This document shows, in pieces, positions 16,970-24,288 of a stretch of 44,822 nucleotides of DNA. The number at the start of each line of letters is the position of its first letter. Position 1 is the stretch's first letter. The DNA comes from Saprospiraceae bacterium UBA6168. GTDB lineage: Bacteria > Bacteroidota > Bacteroidia > Chitinophagales > Saprospiraceae. The notes under the pieces are model-generated. The model did not search any database. It saw only the letters and a program-made list of their open reading frames with translations, and had not been told where the DNA came from. Position numbers and translations under genes: made by a program. Where the stretch lies: assembly GCA_002435785.1 (NCBI GenBank), contig DIUC01000067.1, forward strand, positions 1 through 44,822, given 5' to 3'.

Positions 16970-17953
16970 ATGACTTTCAAAAAAATACCACCCACCCAGC
17001 CCATCCGAATGGCGTTTCTCGGCTGCGGGAACATCACCGCCAAGCACGGCAAGCGATTGCAAAAGTTTGCAGACGTGCAGTGCTACTACGCCAGCCGAAG
17101 CGAGGAGAAGGCGAAGCAATTTGTCCAAAAACTCAATGGCCACGGGCATTTTGGCTCGTACCAAGCAGCCATTGCCTCACCTGAAATTGACGTGGTTTTC
17201 ATCGCAACGCCACCTGCCGACCACCTCGAATTGGCTATGGCGGCAGTGCGGGCGGGCAAGCACGTCATCCTCGAAAAGCCGCCGTTCTTCAAGTCAACCG
17301 ATTTTGATTTGGTGGATGCCGAGCGGCAAAAATCTGGGGTGCAGGTCATGGTCGCCGAGAATTATTTTTATAAGCCATTGCTCCGCAAACTCCGAGAAAC
17401 GCTGGCCGCCAACCTCATCGGCGACCTGAAATTCCTGTTTTTCAATGCCACCAAAACCCAAAAAACAGGCGACTGGCGGGACGAAGTGGATACGGTTGGC
17501 GGGGGTGCGCTGTTCGAGGGCGGTATCCACTGGGTCAATTTTATGGCCAACATGGGGCTTGACGTTGAAGCAGTTACAGGTTTTTTACCCAAAAAAAGAA
17601 AAGAAAAAAGCCTCGAACGCAGTATGCAAGTCGTGATGAAATACAAGGATGGCCCTATCGGCACCCTGCTGTATTCTTGGGAGGTGAACACGCTGCTAAA
17701 AGGCTTGCGGCTCTGTCGGATTTACGGCTCGGCTGGCTCGATAACTTTTGAGGCAAACGGCTTGTTTATCTTCGTTCGTGGCAAAAAATGGCGGTTGATT
17801 TTCCCGGGTTTTTCTGACATTATCGGCACCAACGCCATGTTCCGGGACTTTTTTGCGGCGCTCCGCATTGGAGAGGAACCCGCCTTCCATTTTACGCTCG
17901 CAAAAAGGGACATTGCCATGATTGAAGAAGCATATCGCACGGCGGGTGCTTGA
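16970..17953 (+). CDS. Gfo/Idh/MocA family NAD(P)-dependent oxidoreductase
   Basis: A 327-residue cytoplasmic dehydrogenase. The N-terminal Rossmann motif is AFLGCGNITAKHG, and the catalytic Lys of the family EKP motif is about K103. The C-terminal GFO/IDH domain holds GGGALFEGGIHWVNFM with the likely catalytic His. Substrates of the family are sugars, inositols and UDP-sugars. The start at 16970 is chosen because the upstream in-frame stretch (EQFPIPNSKF) is encoded by the simple-repeat element and is not family-like. Neighbouring GMC oxidoreductase and lipid-head-group genes suggest a polyol or cyclitol substrate, but this is inference. Confidence 0.9.
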   Translation: MTFKKIPPTQPIRMAFLGCGNITAKHGKRLQKFADVQCYYASRSEEKAKQFVQKLNGHGHFGSYQAAIASPEIDVVFIATPPADHLELAMAAVRAGKHVILEKPPFFKSTDFDLVDAERQKSGVQVMVAENYFYKPLLRKLRETLAANLIGDLKFLFFNATKTQKTGDWRDEVDTVGGGALFEGGIHWVNFMANMGLDVEAVTGFLPKKRKEKSLERSMQVVMKYKDGPIGTLLYSWEVNTLLKGLRLCRIYGSAGSITFEANGLFIFVRGKKWRLIFPGFSDIIGTNAMFRDFFAALRIGEEPAFHFTLAKRDIAMIEEAYRTAGA

Positions 17954-17978
17954 TTTATGAGCTACTTGGCTACCTTTG
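17950..17978 (+). promoter_or_regulatory. promoter: TTG, 18 bases, TACCTTTG
   Basis: TACCTTTG at 17971-17978 matches the Bacteroidota -7 consensus and a TTG lies 18 bases upstream. It starts at the stop codon of the dehydrogenase gene and would serve the membrane protein, transferase and glycosyltransferase genes downstream. Confidence 0.5.
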
Positions 17979-18010
17979 CGGACTTTTTTGGCTTTTAGCC
18001 ATTGGCTATA

Positions 18011-18063
18011 GGCTTTTGGCCATGAATCGAGTTGCCAATAACTAACATCCAAAGGCCAAAAGC
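18011..18063 (+). repeat. inverted GCTTTTGGCC / GGCCAAAAGC leader element (copy 1)
   Basis: A perfect 10-bp inverted repeat with a 32-base spacer, inside a wider region of TTGGCTTTTAGCC-like units. It lies 25 bases before the ATG at 18089. The same stem sequence appears at 32704-32733 upstream of an unrelated gene. Confidence 0.75.
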
Positions 18064-18088
18064 GAACAGCAAAACTGACAAACTGACT

Positions 18089-18919
18089 ATGGAATTCATC
18101 TTGGTTTTTCTCACCGGCCTCACCGCCGGATTGCACACTTCCACCTGGGGCATGTACAAGGACACGCCCTATGAGGGCTTCACTTGGCAGCGCTATTTCC
18201 GAAGCACTATCGTGTCCATGTTGCTGTCTTTTTTCCTTTGGAAACTCATTGGCCTCGACCTCACCACGGCGGCTGGCGTTTACCTGCTTTGGGGCAGCGT
18301 TTATACGGCTGAACGGGCCATCGTCGAGATTTGGAAGACCTTCCTGCGCACCTCTGACCAGACTAAATTCTTCATCCCAATGCAGCTCCACGTCTTCGGG
18401 CGCATCGTCGAGAGCAAGCGTGACCGTTACATCGCCGCCTTTTTCTACGTCGGCGCCATCGTGCTGGTAAGCTGGGGATTGGTGACGCTCTGGCACATGC
18501 ACCAGGCTGGGAATTTGGGCTGGAACCCCTACGTCATCTTGATTTTGTTGAGCGTCGGCGGCTGGATTTCGGCCTTTGGCGGTGCCTGGAAAGATGCGCC
18601 TATTGAGGGTTTCGAGTGGTTCAAGTTCTTTCGTAGCCCTGCCGTTGCCTACTCGTGGGGCTGGTTGGCCGCCAACTTGACCGACAATTTTGTGGCGATT
18701 GCACTTTGCAGCCTCGGCTTCACGGTTGCCAGCATCGAGACTTACAAAACCTTCTTTTTCCCAAGTCGGCCCCGTGGCAAATTCCAGGGTATGCCCATCA
18801 AGTATCCCGAGATGGAGCAAAAACGGAAGCCGTTCGTCATCGTTTTCTTAATCTGCTGGCTGTTCGTCATCGTCGCTGGCGTGCTGGCTTTCATGGGGCC
18901 TCACGAGGGGCTGGTTTAA
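18089..18919 (+). CDS. internally duplicated polytopic membrane protein, function unknown
   Basis: A 276-residue protein with about six hydrophobic helices. The two halves carry the same signature: MYKDTPYEGFTWQRYFRS near residue 25 and AWKDAPIEGFEWFKFFRS near 170. Each is followed by two helices and an ERAIVEIWKTF or ASIETYKTFFF end. The repeated acidic/aromatic loop (KDxPxEGFxW) suggests a shared functional site in each half. The start at 18089 (MEFILVFLTG) places the first helix at the N-terminus. It sits 95 bases before the CDP-alcohol phosphatidyltransferase gene and may act with it in lipid synthesis or transport. I do not recognise a named family. Confidence 0.85.
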   Translation: MEFILVFLTGLTAGLHTSTWGMYKDTPYEGFTWQRYFRSTIVSMLLSFFLWKLIGLDLTTAAGVYLLWGSVYTAERAIVEIWKTFLRTSDQTKFFIPMQLHVFGRIVESKRDRYIAAFFYVGAIVLVSWGLVTLWHMHQAGNLGWNPYVILILLSVGGWISAFGGAWKDAPIEGFEWFKFFRSPAVAYSWGWLAANLTDNFVAIALCSLGFTVASIETYKTFFFPSRPRGKFQGMPIKYPEMEQKRKPFVIVFLICWLFVIVAGVLAFMGPHEGLV

Positions 18920-18921
18920 AT

Positions 18922-19002
18922 AGGGTTAGTGGGTTTAGTGAGTTTAGAAGGTTTAAACAGTGACCCAACTAAACCTTCTAAACCATCTCAACCTCCTAAA
19001 CC
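18922..19002 (+). repeat. inverted GGTTTAG / CTAAACC leader element
   Basis: Four units of a 9-bp G/T-rich repeat are followed by four units of the complementary C/A-rich repeat. The core arms, TTTAGAAGGTTTA (18943-18955) and TAAACCTTCTAAA (18970-18982), are a perfect 13-bp inverted repeat. The element ends 12 bases before the ATG at 19015. Confidence 0.8.
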
Positions 19003-19014
19003 AAAAATTCACAC

Positions 19015-20220
19015 ATGGAAAACAAGGTAACAGCCTTCCTTTTCGTCCCCAACCCAGCGGCCAGCCAGACCAAGATATATGGCCTGACCCTGCTCGAGCG
19101 CAGCCTGCATGGGCTGGAGCGGGGTGGGGTAGGCCGGGTGTATTTGCCCACGGAGGTGAAAGGTATTTTGGGTAAAAAAGCAGATTGGAAACTCGACATC
19201 GAATACTCGGACGACTACCGAAACGAACTTTCGACCGTGGGAAACGGGGCGCTCGTGCTGACCGAGCCGCTGGTCATTGAGCCAAAATGTGTCCAGCAAT
19301 TGTTGGAGCAACGCAGCCTGTCCGAAACGATTTTGATTACCCAGTCAGGCGAGATTGGGTGGTATCCGAAAACTGCGTTGGAGGCAGTCGCCAAAAACCA
19401 ATGGCCAAATTTTAGCCAGATAACTACCTTGGCACACCAACATGTTTTGGTGACCAAAAACCTTGATTTTCAAGGACTTGTATGCAGTGTAGTTCGAAAC
19501 GGCGCCGAAAAAAAAACCGTCGAGAAGGCGCTCATCCGCAGCTTGACCAAACCCACTGACGGTTGGGTTTCCCGTAATTTTAACCGCCCCATTTCCACCT
19601 TATTTAGCCGGGTGTTGGCACATACCAGCATCACCCCGAACCAGTTTACCATCGTCACGGGCCTCATAGGACTTTCCACGGCGTGGTTTCTGGCGAAGGG
19701 CGGCTACTGGAACTACCTTATCGGTGGGGCGCTCTTCCACTTCACCTCCGTGCTGGATGGGGTGGACGGCGAGTTGGCCCGCCTCAAGTTCAAATCGTCG
19801 CCCTTTGGGCAATGGTTGGATACGGTGGTGGACAACACCTCGTATTTGGCGGCGCTCGGTGGTATCATCACGGGGCTGTTTTTGAATGGTGCTCCGCAAT
19901 ATGTGATATATGCGGGCATCTTGTCCGTGGTTTTTGCCGTGCTGGCATTGGGCAGCTTATACTTTTATTTATTGCGGTTCAAATCGGGTGGAACGCTGCT
20001 AAATGTCAAATATGGCTTTCAAGATGGGAACAGCACCTTCGATAAAATAGTACAAGTTGCAGCGGCATTCGGCAAACGGGATTTGTTTGCGCTGATATTT
20101 TTCATATTGGGCATATTCGGCGTCATGCAATGGGCCTTGGTTTATATTGCCATCATGGCGTTCATGGTATTTGTTTTCTCCATTCAGGCGCATATTTCGG
20201 CGTCGAAGATAAAAGCATAA
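19015..20220 (+). CDS. CDP-alcohol phosphatidyltransferase with degenerate N-terminal nucleotidyltransferase domain
   Basis: A 401-residue membrane enzyme. The catalytic CDP-alcohol phosphotransferase motif is intact: D251-G252-x2-A255-R256-x8-G265-x3-D269-x3-D273. These enzymes join a CDP-activated lipid or alcohol to an alcohol or phospho-alcohol acceptor. About six helices span residues 205-395. Residues 1-180 resemble the nucleotidyltransferase domain of fused IPCT/DIPP synthases (YGLTLLERSLHGLERGGVGRV, then EKALIRSLTKPTDGWVSRNFNRPIS), but the Gly-rich NTP loop and key Arg are missing (FLFVPNPAASQTK). That half is probably not catalytic. It lies five bases from the glycosyltransferase gene, so they are co-transcribed. 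The product could be an inositol- or polyol-type phospholipid. Confidence 0.9.
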   Translation: MENKVTAFLFVPNPAASQTKIYGLTLLERSLHGLERGGVGRVYLPTEVKGILGKKADWKLDIEYSDDYRNELSTVGNGALVLTEPLVIEPKCVQQLLEQRSLSETILITQSGEIGWYPKTALEAVAKNQWPNFSQITTLAHQHVLVTKNLDFQGLVCSVVRNGAEKKTVEKALIRSLTKPTDGWVSRNFNRPISTLFSRVLAHTSITPNQFTIVTGLIGLSTAWFLAKGGYWNYLIGGALFHFTSVLDGVDGELARLKFKSSPFGQWLDTVVDNTSYLAALGGIITGLFLNGAPQYVIYAGILSVVFAVLALGSLYFYLLRFKSGGTLLNVKYGFQDGNSTFDKIVQVAAAFGKRDLFALIFFILGIFGVMQWALVYIAIMAFMVFVFSIQAHISASKIKA

Positions 20221-20225
20221 ACGCC

Positions 20226-21434
20226 ATGTCTAAGCCATTGCCCACCATTGCCATGATTTCAAGTGAGCGCTTTCCGCACCATAACACGAACACACAGCAG
20301 GTCATCAAAAACCTGAACGGACTGCACCAAATCGGCATGGACGTGGAGTTGATTATTCCCGGCAATATTCAAAGCTTTTTTAATCCAAAATACGACCAGG
20401 CAAAAGCCATTGCCGAATATTACAATGTCTCCAAAGACCTGAAAATCAAGGTATTAAAAACGGTACCGACGAGCGGGTTGAAATTGGAGAAGTTCTTTCA
20501 TTCCTTCTTTGCTACGCTGTATGCTACCTTTTCAAACCGATACGACCTCATTTATTCCCGGAACAAATTTGCCGTTTTGCTTGCGTTTTTTCTGGGCAAA
20601 AAAATCATGTTTGAAACTTATCGGCGGCTTGGCGACGAAAGCCCAAGACTAATGAAATGGGCTGGCCGAAAATCCAGAAGCAACAAGTTTATCGGTATGG
20701 TTTTGCACAGCAATGTAGCTGCTGAATCCATGCTCCGTGCGGGTTTTTCGAAGGAAAAACTTTTGGTGTTGCACAATGGCGTGGACAATTCGGACATGCT
20801 CCCCATATTGTCAAAAATGGAGGCTCGGCAGAAATTAAACCTCGATGTTAACGCAAAATATGTGGTCTATACAGGCAATATGCAAAAGAACAAGTGCATT
20901 GAAAGCCTCGTGGATATAGCTGCACATTTGCCCGATTTAACTTTTTTATTGGTCGGTGGTAAACCCGAAGATATAGCCCGATTAACCGCCTATTGCGAAG
21001 CGAAAAACGTCAAAAACGTCCTGCTGGTGGAGCGCCTGCCCATCAATGAGGTGTCGCCCTACCTGTATGCCGCCGATGCGCTTATCATCCCACCCGTGTC
21101 GGCACCGATGGAGAAGTTCGGCAGAACTGTGCTGCCGTTCAAGCTGTTTCCATACTTGGCAGCGGGTCGTCCCATCATCGCTCCGAATTTGGCGGATATA
21201 CGGGAACTGATTCAACACGGGAAGAGCGGGCTTTTGGTGAACCCAGACGATGCGGCGCAAAACGCCGAGGCCATCCGAGCATTGTTTTCAGACGAAAGAA
21301 TGCAGGAGAAACTGGCTGCCAACGCCGCCGAAACTTCCCGTTCACTGACGTGGGAAGCACGAGCGGAGAAGTTTAGAAATTGGGTATTAGGAATTAGGAA
21401 TTGGAAACCCCAATTCCCAATTCCCAATTCCTAA
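20226..21434 (+). CDS. GT4-type glycosyltransferase
   Basis: A 402-residue GT-B fold enzyme transferring a sugar from a nucleotide donor. The N-terminal half opens TIAMISSERFPHHNTNTQQVIKNL. The C-terminal half has HNGVD, then VYTGNMQKNKCIESLV, and a donor-site region (PMEKFGRTVLPFKLFPYLAAGRPIIAP) with the E-x7-E-like element partly changed. The start at 20226 follows the preceding stop by five bases. The last residues, LGIRNWKPQFPIPNS, are encoded by an AATTGG/CAATTCC repeat element and are probably not functional. Context suggests glycosylation of the lipid made by the previous gene, but a polysaccharide role is equally possible. Confidence 0.88.
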   Translation: MSKPLPTIAMISSERFPHHNTNTQQVIKNLNGLHQIGMDVELIIPGNIQSFFNPKYDQAKAIAEYYNVSKDLKIKVLKTVPTSGLKLEKFFHSFFATLYATFSNRYDLIYSRNKFAVLLAFFLGKKIMFETYRRLGDESPRLMKWAGRKSRSNKFIGMVLHSNVAAESMLRAGFSKEKLLVLHNGVDNSDMLPILSKMEARQKLNLDVNAKYVVYTGNMQKNKCIESLVDIAAHLPDLTFLLVGGKPEDIARLTAYCEAKNVKNVLLVERLPINEVSPYLYAADALIIPPVSAPMEKFGRTVLPFKLFPYLAAGRPIIAPNLADIRELIQHGKSGLLVNPDDAAQNAEAIRALFSDERMQEKLAANAAETSRSLTWEARAEKFRNWVLGIRNWKPQFPIPNS

Positions 21435-21435
21435 T
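21386..21435 (+). repeat. inverted ATTAGGAATT / CAATTCC leader element (copy 2)
   Basis: ATTAGGAATTAGGAATTGG (21386-21404) pairs with CCAATTCCCAATTCCTAAT (21417-21435) with a single mismatch in 19. It encodes the C-terminus and stop codon of the glycosyltransferase and ends 14 bases before the next ATG. Confidence 0.85.
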
Positions 21436-21449
21436 GTCAACCCACCATC

Positions 21450-22157
21450 ATGGAAATATCAAAAGACAACAAAACAGCCTTGGTTTTCGGAGCATCCGGC
21501 CTGATTGGCGGCCATGCAGTCCAGTTCCTGTTGCTGCACCCGGCCTACTCAAAAGTGGTCGTTTTTGTGCGGAAACCAATCGCCTTGGAGCACTCGAAAT
21601 TGGTGCAGCACGTCGTTGATTTTGACAAACCGGAAACGTTCAAGCACCTCGTAAAGGGCGACGACCTGTACTGCTGCCTCGGCACCACGATGGCCAAGGC
21701 GGGCAGCAGGGAGGCGTTTTACAAAGTGGATTTTACCTACGGATACCAGGCAGCGCAAATGGGCATCCTCAACGGTGTTAACCAGTATTTGCTGGTATCT
21801 TCGGTGGGGGCCGACCCCAAATCACGGTTCTTTTACAGCAGGGTAAAGGGCGAGTTGGAGCTGGCCGTGCGCTCATTGAGCTTTTGGTCGCTGCACATCT
21901 TCCAGCCGTCGGTGCTGCTCGGCGAGCGCAACGAAAACCGCTGGGGCGAGCAGGCGGCGGGCAAAATCGGGCAGGTCTTTGACCGGCTGACCGGGGGGCT
22001 GCTGACCAAGTATCGCCCCATTGAGGCGGACGTGGTGGCCAAGGCGATGGTCAGTGCGGCGCAGGGGCTAAAGCCCGGCGTCCATGTTTATCCGTCGCAT
22101 TGGCTACAAGGGCTGGCGGCTGAGATTGACCAATATTTGTTAAACGCAATTAATTGA
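21450..22157 (+). CDS. NAD(P)-binding oxidoreductase, HTATIP2/TIP30-like
   Basis: A 235-residue atypical short-chain dehydrogenase. The Rossmann loop is FGASGLIGG. The family strings CCLGTTMAKAGSREAFYKVDF and VSSVGADPKSRFFYSRVKGELE are clear, the latter containing the YxxxK catalytic pair. The near C-terminal FQPSVLLGERNE is also typical. Members are soluble; substrates are poorly known. It lies 15 bases after the glycosyltransferase gene and six before gldC, so it is probably in the same transcript, though a role in the same pathway is not proven. Confidence 0.9.
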   Translation: MEISKDNKTALVFGASGLIGGHAVQFLLLHPAYSKVVVFVRKPIALEHSKLVQHVVDFDKPETFKHLVKGDDLYCCLGTTMAKAGSREAFYKVDFTYGYQAAQMGILNGVNQYLLVSSVGADPKSRFFYSRVKGELELAVRSLSFWSLHIFQPSVLLGERNENRWGEQAAGKIGQVFDRLTGGLLTKYRPIEADVVAKAMVSAAQGLKPGVHVYPSHWLQGLAAEIDQYLLNAIN

Positions 22158-22163
22158 TTTTCA

Positions 22164-22514
22164 ATGACTAAGCATAGAATTTCGCAAATCCGAATCACCG
22201 TCAACCTCGATGAGAAGAACATGCCGACCAGCATTGACTGGGACGCCGACGACCGCACCGACGGCGATAAACCCGTGGAATGCAAGGGCATGTTGCTCTC
22301 CCTTTTCGAGCGGGAAACACTCGACACCATGAAGATTGACCTCTGGGCCACCGACATGCAGGTGAACGAGATGGATCGTTTTTTCTTCCAAACCTTGAGG
22401 GGAATGGCCGATACTTACTTCCGGGCTACCCAAAACCGGGAATTGGCGGTGGACATGCAGCGCTTCGTGCATTATTTTGGGGAGAAAACGGGGATTTTGA
22501 AAGCGGGGGAGTGA
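22164..22514 (+). CDS. gldC: gliding motility protein GldC
   Basis: A 116-residue protein matching GldC: SQIRITVNLDEKNMPTSIDW at the N-terminus, LSLFERETLDTMKIDLWATDMQVNEMDRFFFQTLRGMADT in the middle and FVHYFGEKTGI at the end. Length is normal. GldC is a small cytoplasmic accessory of Bacteroidota gliding; it is not needed for the T9SS core. It is the last gene of the plus-strand run and is followed by a convergent gene. Confidence 0.93.
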   Translation: MTKHRISQIRITVNLDEKNMPTSIDWDADDRTDGDKPVECKGMLLSLFERETLDTMKIDLWATDMQVNEMDRFFFQTLRGMADTYFRATQNRELAVDMQRFVHYFGEKTGILKAGE

Positions 22515-22519
22515 GGGGA

Positions 22520-22545
22520 GTTGGCAGTTCGGCAGTTGGCAGTCA
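22520..22545. repeat. GTTGGCA simple repeat after gldC
   Basis: Three near copies of a GTTGGCA/GTTCGGCA unit lie between the convergent gldC and ABC-transporter genes. There is no complementary arm and no terminator. Confidence 0.6.
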
Positions 22546-22566
22546 GGGCGTTGTAATTTGCGAGTG

Positions 22567-24285
22567 TTATTCTTTCAATTTTGCGATTGGCATCGCCTCC
22601 AACAACTGCCGGGTGTACTCGGATTTTGGATGGTTGAATACCTCAGTGGTCGTGCCAATCTCCACGATTTTACCATCCTTCATCACTGCGATGCGGTCGC
22701 TGATGAGCCGCACGACGCTCAGGTCGTGGGAAATGAAAAGGTAGGTAAGCCCATGTTTTTTTTGCAGAACTTGCAGTAAATCAAGCACTTGGGTTTGTAC
22801 CGTCACATCTAAGGAGGAGATGGCTTCGTCGCAGATGATGAGCTTGGGTTCCAGTGCCAGCGCCCGTGCGATGCATATCCGCTGCCGCTGCCCGCCCGAA
22901 AACTCGCTGGGGAAGCGCCAAAAATGGGATGCCTCCAATCCCACCGTTTCGAGTAATTCGACCGCCCGTTCCCGCCGCATTTTTTCCGAAGGAAGGAGGC
23001 CGTGAACCTCCATCGGCTCGGTGATGGCCAAGCCGATGGGCAGCCGTGGGTTGAGCGAGGAATAGGGGTCTTGGAAGATGATTTGCAATTCCTTTCGGGT
23101 GCTGAACCACTCCTTTTCCGCTTGTTGCAAGATGTTTTTGCCCTGAAAAATGACCTCGCCATTGGTGGGGTTGACAAGGTTCAGTATGCTCCTGCCCAAG
23201 GTGGTCTTCCCACTGCCCGACTCGCCCACCAGCCCCAGTGTTTCTCCCTCAAACACATCAAAACTGACGCTGTCCACCGCCTTCACATGTTCGGTTGGAC
23301 TTCCGAAAAAATTGTGCTTGGAAGGAAAATGGGTTTGGAGGTTGCGGGTTTGAAGGATTGGAAAGCCCGACGAAGGAGGGATTTCTAAGCCTGTTATATC
23401 CAACACGGGCTTTCCAATCCCATGGCTCCGTTTCCTGAAATTTTCGAGCAAAAGTTGGGTGTAGGGGTGCTGTGGATTTTTGAAAATTTCGGCGACGGTG
23501 CCTTGTTCTACAATCTCCCCGTTTTTCATAACCAGCACATTGTCAGCTACTTCTGCCACCACGCCGAGGTCATGGCTGATGAATATGGTGGAGCAGCCCC
23601 AGTCGCTTTTCAGTTCGTTGATGAGTTGGAGGATGGAGCGCTGCACGGTCACGTCGAGGGCGCTGGTCGGCTCGTCGGCGATGAGCAGCGAGGGGCTGCA
23701 GGAGAGCGCCATCGCAATCATGACCCGCTGGCGCTGTCCGCCGCTGAGCTGGTGCGGGTGGCTGCGCCAGATGCGTTCGGGGTCGAGCAGTTTCACTTTT
23801 TCGAAGAGGTGTAGCACCCGCTCTTTTACTGCTTGGGCAGTTGTTTTTTGACTTCCCTGTTCCGCAATCCGTAATCCCTGTCTGCCGACAGGCAGGCGCA
23901 AATCCGCCATCTGAATCGCCTCCGCCACTTGCTCCCCACATCGGAAGACGGGGTTGAGCGAGGTCATCGGCTCTTGGAAAATCATGGCGATTTCACTGCC
24001 CCTGATTTTTTGGAAATCGGACTGTGCAAGCTGAACCAAGTCAAGTGTTTCGCCTGCTTTGTTTTGAAAAAAAATGCTGCCCTCCGACAGCTTGGCGTTG
24101 TTTGGCAGCAGGCCCATGATGGACAGCGCCGTGATGGATTTGCCAGAACCACTCTCCCCCACGATGCCGAGCGTTTCGCCTTTTTTCAACGAAAAAGATA
24201 TGCCCCGCAGGGCTTCTGCCTTACCGTTCTCCAAAGGAAAATTGACACGTAAGTTGTTAATATTGAGTATTATTTCCCTTTCCAT
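22567..24285 (-). CDS. fused double-ATPase ABC transporter protein (oligopeptide type, DppD-DppF/YejF-like)
   Basis: A 572-residue cytoplasmic protein with two complete ABC ATPase domains. Domain 1 has Walker A GESGSGKS near residue 42, signature LSGGQRQRV near 180 and Walker B LLIADEPTSALD. Domain 2 has GESGSGKT near 357, FSGGQRQRI near 464 and LIICDEAISSLD. This is the arrangement of peptide/nickel importers. No permease or binding protein gene is nearby, so partners must lie elsewhere. Between the first-domain Q-loop and signature, a stretch near residue 130 (LRLPVGRQGLRIAEQG) is coded by a palindromic repeat at 23877-23896 and looks inserted. The gene starts three bases after the stop of the upstream Gfo/Idh gene. 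Confidence 0.94.
   Translation of the reverse strand: MEREIILNINNLRVNFPLENGKAEALRGISFSLKKGETLGIVGESGSGKSITALSIMGLLPNNAKLSEGSIFFQNKAGETLDLVQLAQSDFQKIRGSEIAMIFQEPMTSLNPVFRCGEQVAEAIQMADLRLPVGRQGLRIAEQGSQKTTAQAVKERVLHLFEKVKLLDPERIWRSHPHQLSGGQRQRVMIAMALSCSPSLLIADEPTSALDVTVQRSILQLINELKSDWGCSTIFISHDLGVVAEVADNVLVMKNGEIVEQGTVAEIFKNPQHPYTQLLLENFRKRSHGIGKPVLDITGLEIPPSSGFPILQTRNLQTHFPSKHNFFGSPTEHVKAVDSVSFDVFEGETLGLVGESGSGKTTLGRSILNLVNPTNGEVIFQGKNILQQAEKEWFSTRKELQIIFQDPYSSLNPRLPIGLAITEPMEVHGLLPSEKMRRERAVELLETVGLEASHFWRFPSEFSGGQRQRICIARALALEPKLIICDEAISSLDVTVQTQVLDLLQVLQKKHGLTYLFISHDLSVVRLISDRIAVMKDGKIVEIGTTTEVFNHPKSEYTRQLLEAMPIAKLKE
23877..23896 (-). repeat. in-frame palindromic repeat encoding LPVGRQG
   Basis: CCTGTCTGCCGACAGGCAGG contains overlapping short hairpins (CCTGTC-TGCC-GACAGG and TGCC-GACA-GGCA). 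Read on the minus strand it adds LPVGRQG in frame to the first ATPase domain. The same peptide is familiar from other Bacteroidota proteins (from memory), consistent with a dispersed repeat. Confidence 0.6.
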
Positions 24286-24288
24286 GCA

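Noticed and set aside
17696..18820. 374-codon minus-strand frame spanning two plus-strand genes
   Set aside because: Crosses a promoter and two supported genes and has no recognisable domain.
20130..20225. Upstream extension of the glycosyltransferase from an ATG at 20130
   Set aside because: It would overlap the transferase gene by about 90 bases and adds residues unlike the family; the ATG at 20226 fits.
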